Source: Lentisphaerota bacterium (lineage in GTDB: Bacteria > Verrucomicrobiota > Kiritimatiellia > RFP12 > UBA3636). Taken from it: a DNA stretch of 11,272 nt. Location of the stretch: contig JAAZAI010000491.1 in NCBI GenBank assembly GCA_012514445.1, positions 1 through 11,272 of the forward strand, given 5' to 3'. Shown here piece by piece: positions 1 through 4,893 of the stretch (position 1 is its first letter; each line of letters starts with the position of its first letter). The notes under the pieces are model-generated. The model was not told the DNA's origin. It was given only the letters and a program-made list of their open reading frames with translations, and searched no databases. The position numbers and the translations under genes were made by a program.

Positions 1-36
1 AATCCTAATCGTAATCCTAATCGTAATCGTAATCGA
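1..36. repeat. Hexanucleotide tandem array (AATCST)
   Basis: Six back-to-back 6-bp units read AATCCT, AATCGT, AATCCT, AATCGT, AATCGT, AATCGA. The array touches the left edge of the window, so its full length is unknown. It runs directly into a second array of a different unit. It does not code for a plausible protein. Function unknown; it looks like slippage-generated intergenic DNA, similar in style to three other short arrays in this window. Confidence 0.85.
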
Positions 37-84
37 GTAAGTGTACGAGTAAGCGTAGCGGAGCAAGTGTGGGAGTAAGTGTCC
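35..84. repeat. Imperfect ~12-bp tandem array (GAGTAAGTGTAC-like)
   Basis: Four imperfect copies follow each other: GAGTAAGTGTAC (35-46), GAGTAAGCGTAGCG (47-60), GAGCAAGTGTGG (61-72) and GAGTAAGTGTCC (73-84). The array follows the hexamer array without a gap. A GTG inside it (69) opens a longer reading frame into the prenyltransferase, but starting a protein inside a repeat is unlikely. Confidence 0.75.
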
Positions 85-118
85 CTGGCAAGAGCGGATT
101 CCGTGCGGTGGAAAAGAT

Positions 119-138
119 CGACAAAGTTCACGACAAAG
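119..138 (+). repeat. Two copies of CGACAAAG at 12-bp period
   Basis: CGACAAAG occurs at 119-126 and 131-138, separated by TTCA. The same 12-bp unit occurs three times on the opposite strand at 3143-3174, in the gap between paaK2 and the ACT gene. This makes it a dispersed intergenic repeat unit and not a local accident. It lies 33 bp upstream of the proposed prenyltransferase start. Confidence 0.7.
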
Positions 139-170
139 AAAACACATGCAAACCCTCAAGCTCCTCTATT

Positions 171-1091
171 ATGAATGAGAATGCCAACAAGCTTCGAACG
201 TGTCTGGGGGCGATGCTCGAGGTGGCCCGGCCCGGGCAGTGGGTGAAGAACCTGCTGGTCCTGGCGGGTCTGTTCTTCGCTCTCGCCGACAAGTTCCAGC
301 GCTTCAGCGTGGCGGAGTCCCTCCTGCGCACGCTGCTCGCCGTCGCGCTCTTCTGCGCGATATCCGGCGCGGTCTACATCATGAACGATCTCCACGACGC
401 CGAGGCGGACCGCTCCCATCCCGCGAAGCGCAACCGCCCCGTCGCCTCCGGCAGGCTGCCGGGCCGAGTCGCCGTGGCGGAGTATTTCGCGCTGCTCGTC
501 TCCGCGATGGGTTTGTCCCTGTTCCTCGGGCCGCGCTTCGCGCTCTGCCTCGCGGGCTACTTCCTGATGCAGACCGCCTACACCTACTGGCTCAAGGACG
601 TCGTGCTGGTCGACGTGTTCATCGTCGCCATCGGCTTCGTCGTGCGCGTCTACGTGGGCACCCTCGCGGCAGGCGTCAAGGCCTCGTCGTGGCTGCTGCT
701 CTGCACGTTCATGGCGGCGCTCTTCCTGATCCTCTGCAAGCGCCACGACGAGAAGGTGACGCTCGGCGATGCCGCGGCGACGCACCGCAAGGTGCTGGCG
801 GCGTACGCGCCGGCGTTGCTGGAGCACCTGATCGCGATCGCCGCGGCCTGCACGATTCTCTGCTACGCGCTCTACACGCTGGCCCCGGCGACGGTGGCGA
901 AGTTCGGCACGGAGCGCCTCGTGGCCACGGTGCCGTTCGTGGTCTTCGGCATCTTCCGCTACATGTTCCTGGCGTTCTGCCGCGGACAGGGCGGTCGTCC
1001 CGAGCGAACGCTCGTGCGCGACATTCCGCTGGTGCTGGACATGGCGCTGTATGCGGTCGCGTGCGTCGTCGTGATGCTGCTGGCCCGCTGA
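171..1091 (+). CDS. UbiA-family prenyltransferase, decaprenyl-phosphate phosphoribosyltransferase-like
   Basis: A 306-residue polytopic inner-membrane protein of the UbiA superfamily. It carries the signature N72-D73-x2-D76-x3-D80, which binds Mg2+ and the polyprenyl (pyro)phosphate. A second conserved stretch runs around residues 137-168 (YTYWLK, then D148, then GFVVRVYVG). A KRHDE cytoplasmic loop lies near 190, and a C-terminal RGQGG-PE segment at 271-278 is followed by a last membrane helix. These fit the subgroup containing mycobacterial Rv3806c, which transfers phosphoribose to decaprenyl phosphate for arabinose-type cell-wall sugars. The usual partner genes (dprE1/dprE2-like) are not in view. 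I chose ATG 171 because the frame-opening GTG at 69 lies in a repeat array. ATG 213 is a possible shorter start, only 5 residues before the conserved ARPGQWVKN. No good ribosome-binding site precedes either. The family call is firm; the substrate is inferred. Confidence 0.88.
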   Translation: MNENANKLRTCLGAMLEVARPGQWVKNLLVLAGLFFALADKFQRFSVAESLLRTLLAVALFCAISGAVYIMNDLHDAEADRSHPAKRNRPVASGRLPGRVAVAEYFALLVSAMGLSLFLGPRFALCLAGYFLMQTAYTYWLKDVVLVDVFIVAIGFVVRVYVGTLAAGVKASSWLLLCTFMAALFLILCKRHDEKVTLGDAAATHRKVLAAYAPALLEHLIAIAAACTILCYALYTLAPATVAKFGTERLVATVPFVVFGIFRYMFLAFCRGQGGRPERTLVRDIPLVLDMALYAVACVVVMLLAR

Positions 1092-1131
1092 TTTGAGTGA
1101 GAAGAGAGAAGTGTGTAGAGCGTAGTGTCCG

Positions 1132-1150
1132 CTGGGGCTTCCCGCCCCAG
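1132..1150. terminator. Hairpin between convergent genes
   Basis: A perfect 7-bp stem, CTGGGGC then TTCCC loop then GCCCCAG, sits in the 126-bp gap between the convergent prenyltransferase and paaK1 genes. It is followed on the plus strand by a GC run and only a short T run (ATTTT at 1159-1163), so it is a weak candidate for an intrinsic terminator. The identical stem recurs at 7233-7249 downstream of the GreA fusion gene, so it may instead be a dispersed hairpin element. Confidence 0.45.
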
Positions 1151-1175
1151 ACCCCGGGATTTTGACTCTGCGTTT

Positions 1176-1221
1176 CTAGCCGCTAGCCGCTAGCCGCTAA
1201 CCGCTAACCGCTAGCCGCTAA
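1176..1221. repeat. 7-bp tandem array (CTAGCCG/CTAACCG)
   Basis: Six full 7-bp units (1176-1217) read CTAGCCG three times, CTAACCG twice and CTAGCCG once. A partial seventh unit, CTAA, follows. The last unit contains the TAG stop codon of paaK1 on the minus strand (1218-1220), so the array begins exactly at the end of that gene. On the minus strand the unit is TAGCGGC or TAGCGGT. Confidence 0.9.
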
Positions 1222-2549
1222 TCCCTGAGGTTTCGAAGATCCTTCACGCGCTTCGACTTGCCTTCGAAGCGCTCGAGGGTGTTGGGCTGCTCGAGGAAGA
1301 CGCGCATGTGCAGGCCCGTGATGCCGGCGATCTTGGCGACGACGCGGTCGCGGATGGCGTTGAGCTCGGAGATCGAATCCGCCATGCTGCCGGGCTTGAG
1401 TTCGACGTGCACGGTGACTTCGTCCATCGTGGAGGGGCGCGCGACCTCGATCATGTAGTGCGGCGAGGCCTCGGGGACGGAGAGCAGCGCCGTCTCGATC
1501 TGGGAGGGATAGACGTTGACGCCGCGGATGATGAGCATGTCGTCCGTGCGGCCCGTGACGCGGCTCATGCGCACCGAGGTGCGGCCGCAGGGGCAGGGCT
1601 CGGCATGGAGGGTGGAGATGTCCCGCGTGCGGTAGCGCAGCAGCGGGAAGGCCTCCTTGTTGAGCGTCGTGAAGACGAGTTCGCCCTCCTCGCCCTCGGC
1701 GACGGGCTCGAGGGTTTCCGGATTGACGCACTCGACGATGAAATGGTCCTCCGCGATGTGCATGCCGTTGCGGTAGGCGCATTCGCCGGAGACGCCGGGC
1801 CCCTGGATTTCGCTCAAGCCGTAGTTGTTCTCGACGTAGACGCCGAGGCCCTCCTCCATGCGGCGGCGCATGTTCTCGGTCCAGGGTTCGGAGCCGAGGA
1901 ACATGCCCTTGAGATTGAGCGTCGACCGGTCGATCGCGCCGGACTGGATGCCGTCGGCGAGATGCAGCGCGTAGGAGGGCGTGCAGATCAGATAGTCGGG
2001 CCGCATGTCCTGGAGCAGCACGAGCTGGCGCGCGGTGTTGCCGCTGGAGGCGGGAAGGACGGCGGCGCCGACGCGCTCGATGCCCTGGTGCAGGCCGAAG
2101 CCGCCGGTGAAGAGCCCGTAGCCGAAGGAGACTTGCGCCGTCATGCTGGCGCGCAGCCCGCCGGAGTAGAGGAACCGGGCGCAGAGGTCGGCCCAGTGGT
2201 TCATGTCGGACTTCGAGTAGGCGACGAACGTGGGCTTGCCGGTGGAGCCGGAGGAGCCGTGGAAGCGCGCGACCTCGCGGCGCGGAATCGCGAGATAGCC
2301 CAGCGGGTAGTGGTTGCGCAGATCCGCCTTCGTCGTGAAGGGGAGGCGGCGGATGTCGTCGAGCGTCTTGATGTCGTCCGGCTTGACGCCGGCCCGGTCG
2401 AGCGCCTCCGTGTAGGCGGGAACGCTCGCGTAGACGCGGGCGACAAGGGATCGCAGCTTCTGGAGCTGGAGGGCGCGCAGCTCGGCGCGCGGCATGCATT
2501 CCTCCTCCTTCTGCCAGAAGGCGTTTTCGATCAGCGGCTTCGTGTTCAT
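1218..2549 (-). CDS. paaK: Phenylacetate-CoA ligase family protein (paralogue 1)
   Basis: A 443-residue adenylate-forming (ANL) enzyme, about the usual PaaK length. It should activate an aryl acid such as phenylacetate to the acyl-AMP with ATP, then form the CoA thioester in the cytoplasm. Visible motifs are the phosphate loop SSGSTGKP (99-106), YGLSE (243-247) and RYRTRD (305-310). The hinge region TDDMLIIRGVNVYPSQIE is at 335-352, and the C-terminal lysine motif EGKSKRV is at 429-435. C257, H264, C319 and C321 match equivalent positions in the second ligase and may bind a metal. The frame is open far upstream into the ACT gene, but similarity begins at ATG 2549, preceded by AGGA at 12 nt. 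It lies 41 bp downstream of the ACT gene and is very likely cotranscribed. The substrate is not provable from sequence; indoleacetate or hydroxyphenylacetate are alternatives. Confidence 0.9.
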   Translation of the reverse strand: MNTKPLIENAFWQKEEECMPRAELRALQLQKLRSLVARVYASVPAYTEALDRAGVKPDDIKTLDDIRRLPFTTKADLRNHYPLGYLAIPRREVARFHGSSGSTGKPTFVAYSKSDMNHWADLCARFLYSGGLRASMTAQVSFGYGLFTGGFGLHQGIERVGAAVLPASSGNTARQLVLLQDMRPDYLICTPSYALHLADGIQSGAIDRSTLNLKGMFLGSEPWTENMRRRMEEGLGVYVENNYGLSEIQGPGVSGECAYRNGMHIAEDHFIVECVNPETLEPVAEGEEGELVFTTLNKEAFPLLRYRTRDISTLHAEPCPCGRTSVRMSRVTGRTDDMLIIRGVNVYPSQIETALLSVPEASPHYMIEVARPSTMDEVTVHVELKPGSMADSISELNAIRDRVVAKIAGITGLHMRVFLEQPNTLERFEGKSKRVKDLRNLRD

Positions 2550-2590
2550 CGGGATGCGGATTCCTGGGCGGGGCGGGACGGAGGGCGGGG

Positions 2591-3019
2591 CTACTCGAAG
2601 AGGTCGATGTCGCCCAGCACGTTGCGCCCGGCGGCCTTGAGGGCTTCGAGCGCCTTGTCCGGATCGTCGAAGCGAAAGACGAGCACGGCGCGGTCGCTCT
2701 TGTGGAACGTGAAGGCGTAGACGTACTCGATGTTGACGCCGGCGGCGCCGACGACTTCCAGCACGTCGCGCATGCCGCCCGGGCGGTCTTCGACCTCGAC
2801 GGCGACGACCTCGCGGAGCTGGACGAGGTAGCCGGCCTCTTCGAGCTTCTGGGCGGCGAGCTTCCAGTCCTTGACGATGAGGCGGAGGATGCCGAACTGC
2901 TGCGTGTCGGCCAGCGAGAGGGTGACGATGTTGACGCCGTTGTCGGCGAGCGTCCTGCAAATGCCGCTGAGATGGCCGGGCTTGTTCTGGAGGAAGACGG
3001 CGAGCTGCTGTATTTTCAT
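2591..3019 (-). CDS. Tandem ACT-domain protein
   Basis: A 142-residue protein made of two ACT folds and nothing else. The first spans about residues 1-68, with NKPGHL at 12-17 and DNGVNI at 26-31. The second spans about 72-142, with DRPGGM at 78-83 and AAGVNIEYV at 92-100. The paired PG turn and GVNI segments are where ACT dimers bind amino acids. No catalytic or DNA-binding domain is attached, so it probably senses an amino acid, perhaps an aromatic one, and acts on a partner. Small tandem-ACT proteins are commonly encoded beside phenylacetate-CoA ligases in anaerobes, which fits its place between two such genes. The start is well set: ATG 3019 has AGGAG five nt upstream (3025-3029). The upstream extension of the frame covers repeats and hairpins and is not coding. 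The direct target is unknown. Confidence 0.85.
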   Translation of the reverse strand: MKIQQLAVFLQNKPGHLSGICRTLADNGVNIVTLSLADTQQFGILRLIVKDWKLAAQKLEEAGYLVQLREVVAVEVEDRPGGMRDVLEVVGAAGVNIEYVYAFTFHKSDRAVLVFRFDDPDKALEALKAAGRNVLGDIDLFE

Positions 3020-3038
3020 GGGGGCTCCTAGGGTGGGA

Positions 3039-3070
3039 GTGCGTGAGTGCGTGAGTGCGTGATTGCGTGA
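3039..3070. repeat. 8-bp tandem array (GTGCGTGA)
   Basis: Four consecutive 8-bp units, GTGCGTGA three times and TTGCGTGA once, lie just upstream of the ACT gene ribosome-binding site. A GT-rich tract (about 3071-3107) continues the low-complexity stretch. Non-coding. Confidence 0.85.
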
Positions 3071-3110
3071 GTGGGGAGAGTGTGTGTGGGTGTGTGAGGA
3101 TGTGGGGCAG

Positions 3111-3142
3111 GGTTCAAGGTTCAGGAAATTTGAAATTTGAAA
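3111..3142. repeat. Two adjoining 7-bp tandem repeats
   Basis: GGTTCAA/GGTTCAG (3111-3124) is followed directly by GAAATTT twice and a partial GAAA (3125-3142). These form part of a 135-bp mosaic of unrelated short arrays in the paaK2-ACT gap. Confidence 0.75.
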
Positions 3143-3174
3143 CTTTGTCGTGAGCTTTGTCGCGAACTTTGTCG
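3143..3174 (-). repeat. Three copies of CGACAAAG at 12-bp period
   Basis: On the minus strand CGACAAAG occurs at 3174-3167, 3162-3155 and 3150-3143, with 4-nt spacers TTCG and CTCA. The same unit and period are found at 119-138 on the plus strand, about 3 kb away and ahead of a different gene. This shared unit argues for a genome-wide repeat family. Confidence 0.8.
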
Positions 3175-3180
3175 ACTTGC

Positions 3181-3278
3181 CTGCGCCCAGGGGACTGGAC
3201 GCAGGGAGAGGGTAAAACCTGCGGGCTGGGCTTGCGAAGCTTTTACCCTCTTCTTGCGGGCAGTCCCTTGCCCGCAAG
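3181..3278. repeat. Cluster of three inverted repeats after paaK2
   Basis: Three successive dyads lie between the paaK2 stop and the ACT gene. The first has perfect 10-bp arms CTTGCGGGCA (3253-3262) and TGCCCGCAAG (3269-3278) with a 6-nt loop. The second has perfect 11-bp arms AGAGGGTAAAA (3207-3217) and TTTTACCCTCT (3241-3251) with a 23-nt loop. The third is an imperfect stem, CTGCG with CCAG pairing CTGG with CGCAG (3181-3204). None is followed by a T run on the minus strand, so they are not standard terminators. They may limit read-through, stabilise the paaK2 message, or be a small non-autonomous element. Function unproven. Confidence 0.7.
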
Positions 3279-3284
3279 GATCAC

Positions 3285-4619
3285 TCACTTTGGCCGCAGA
3301 TCCGTGACGCGCTTGGCCTTGCCTTCGCTGCGGGGCAGGGTGTTGGGCTCGACGAGCGTCACCTTGACGGCGACGTTGATGATGCGGTGGATCGACTCCG
3401 CGATCTGCGCGCGCAGCCGTTCGATCTCGCCGACGCGGTCGCTGAACTTCTCGCGCGGGATTTCGACCTGGACTTCGAGCTGGTCGAGGTTGTCCACGCG
3501 GGAGACGATGATCGCGTAGTGCGGCAGCGCGGCGGAGAGGGCGAGCAGTCCGGCCTCGATCTGGGAGGGGAAGACGTTGACGCCGCGGATGATGAGCATG
3601 TCGTCCGTGCGCGCCTTGATGCGGCGGATGCGGCGGATCTGGCGGCCGCAGGCGCAGGGCTCGGTGTCGATCACCGAGAGATCGCGCGTGCGGTAGCGGA
3701 TCATGGGCATCGCCTGCTTGGTGAGCGTCGTGAAGATCAGCTCGCCCTCCTCGCCGTCGGGGCGCGGCTCCAGCGTGTCGGGGTCGACGATCTCGGGGTA
3801 GAAATGGTCCTCGAGGATGTGGAGGCCGCAGTGGTGGCGGCACTCGATGCCCACGCCGGGTCCGCAGATCTCGGTGAGGCCGTAGATGTCGAACGCCTCG
3901 ATGGCGGCCTCCGCCTCGATGCGCGAGCGCATCTCGTCAGTCCACGGCTCGGCGCCGAAGACGCCGACCTTGAGCGGGAGCTTCTTCATGTCCACGCCCT
4001 GCTGCTGGGCGGCTTCGATGAGGTGGAGGAAGTAGCTCGGCGTGCAGGAGATGGCCGTCACGCCGAAGTCGCGCATGAGCATGATCTGACGGTCCGTGTT
4101 GCCGCCGGAGACGGGAACGACGGCGAGGCCCAGATCCGTCGCGCCCTGGTGGAGGCCGAGACCGCCGGTGAAGAGGCCGTAGCCGTAGGCGTTCTGGAGG
4201 ATGTCGCCGGCGCCGAGGCCGCAGGCGGCGAGGCAGCGCTGGACGGCCTCGCTCCAGAGCAGCAGGTCGTTGGGGGTGTAGCCGACCACGATGGGCTTGC
4301 CGGTGGTGCCGGAGGAGGCGTGGAAGCGCACGATGTCCTTCATCGGCGCGGCGAAGAGCCCGAAGGGGTACGTGTCGCGCAGGTCGGCCTTGGAGAAGCA
4401 GGGCAGCAGCGCGATGTCCTTGAGCGTCCGGACGTGGTGGGGCTTCACGCCGCGCTCGTCGCAGCGCGCGCGGAAGAGCGACACGCGCTCGTACGTGTAT
4501 TCCACGAGCCGCTGGAGGCGGTGGAGCTGCAGCTCGCGGAGCAGCTTGGCGGGAATGAAGTCGGGGGCGCTGATCGGGTGGACCGGCGAATTCTGGTCGT
4601 TCCAGTAGTTGGGGTTCAT
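3285..4619 (-). CDS. paaK: Phenylacetate-CoA ligase family protein (paralogue 2)
   Basis: A 444-residue ANL-superfamily acyl-CoA ligase and first gene of the minus-strand cluster. It shows SSGTTGKP (102-109), YGLTE (246-250) and RYRTRD (308-313). The hinge TDDMLIIRGVNVFPSQIE is at 338-355, and the C-terminal lysine loop EGKAKRV is at 432-438. All elements for adenylation and thioesterification are present. C260, H267, C322 and C324 are shared in position with the other ligase. The two proteins align end to end without large gaps, so they are paralogues, and their differences around residues 130-250 suggest different acyl substrates. ATG 4619 has AGGA at 8 nt. The frame opens 16 codons earlier, but that stretch is non-conserved. 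A candidate promoter with a palindromic operator lies about 70-110 bp upstream. Family call firm; exact acid unknown. Confidence 0.9.
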   Translation of the reverse strand: MNPNYWNDQNSPVHPISAPDFIPAKLLRELQLHRLQRLVEYTYERVSLFRARCDERGVKPHHVRTLKDIALLPCFSKADLRDTYPFGLFAAPMKDIVRFHASSGTTGKPIVVGYTPNDLLLWSEAVQRCLAACGLGAGDILQNAYGYGLFTGGLGLHQGATDLGLAVVPVSGGNTDRQIMLMRDFGVTAISCTPSYFLHLIEAAQQQGVDMKKLPLKVGVFGAEPWTDEMRSRIEAEAAIEAFDIYGLTEICGPGVGIECRHHCGLHILEDHFYPEIVDPDTLEPRPDGEEGELIFTTLTKQAMPMIRYRTRDLSVIDTEPCACGRQIRRIRRIKARTDDMLIIRGVNVFPSQIEAGLLALSAALPHYAIIVSRVDNLDQLEVQVEIPREKFSDRVGEIERLRAQIAESIHRIINVAVKVTLVEPNTLPRSEGKAKRVTDLRPK

Positions 4620-4686
4620 CGCGGGATTCCTGATGGGTTGATGTCCACCGACGAGCGGCGGCCGCACAAGGTCGAATCAAGCGGCA

Positions 4687-4715
4687 ATGTTACCACCGCC
4701 GATGTTTCTTTGCAA
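4687..4715 (-). promoter_or_regulatory. Candidate promoter for the paaK2-ACT-paaK1 cluster
   Basis: On the minus strand TTGCAA (4715-4710) and TAACAT (4692-4687) are separated by 17 bp, each matching the sigma-70 hexamer at 4 of 6 positions or better. Transcription would begin near 4680, giving a leader of about 60 nt. The -35 box coincides with the centre of the palindrome at 4705-4720. Confidence 0.4.
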
Positions 4716-4731
4716 AGAAATAGTGGGCGGT
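4695..4731. promoter_or_regulatory. Extended dyad / putative operator between divergent genes
   Basis: A perfect 16-bp palindrome, TTTCTTTGCAAAGAAA (4705-4720), is flanked almost symmetrically by ACCGCC (4695-4700) and its complement GGCGGT (4726-4731). The dyad spans 37 bp. It is AT-rich in a GC-rich region and sits between the divergent starts at 4619 and 4894. No T run follows and neither gene ends here, so a terminator makes no sense. A binding site for a dimeric regulator is the simplest reading. Confidence 0.55.
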
Positions 4732-4741
4732 CATATTTCTG

Positions 4742-4769
4742 TTGCGCTCTCGAGGCGTTTTCTGATAGT
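4742..4769 (+). promoter_or_regulatory. Weak candidate promoter for the GreA fusion gene
   Basis: TTGCGC (4742-4747) and GATAGT (4764-4769) are separated by 16 bp. Both are imperfect sigma-70 matches. The same TTGCGC -35 hexamer occurs in the better infA promoter. It would leave a leader of about 115 nt before ATG 4894. Confidence 0.3.
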
Positions 4770-4893
4770 CTTGTCGCCCATTTGTTCATTGGAATTTGGC
4801 TGCCGACATTCCTCGCCGCGGAAGGTCGGGCAGGGTGTCGGAGCCCCCGCAGAAGCGACCCCTGGAAGCCAACAGCGAGAAAGACACCCCACC

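Noticed and set aside
167..172. TATTAT as a -10 box for the prenyltransferase
   Set aside because: No -35 hexamer at proper spacing and it overlaps the proposed start codon.
2550..2960. N-terminal extension of paaK1 by 137 residues
   Set aside because: It runs through the ACT gene in another frame and is Arg-rich; ligase similarity begins at ATG 2549.
3039..3174. Possible CRISPR array
   Set aside because: Units are 7-12 bp and mostly without spacers; no repeats of CRISPR length and no cas genes.
3020..3277. 86-residue N-terminal extension of the ACT protein
   Set aside because: It would translate hairpins and tandem repeats; ATG 3019 has a strong AGGAG at ideal spacing.
4687..4893. 69-residue N-terminal extension of the GreA fusion
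   Set aside because: It covers the palindrome and candidate promoters and shows no conserved character.
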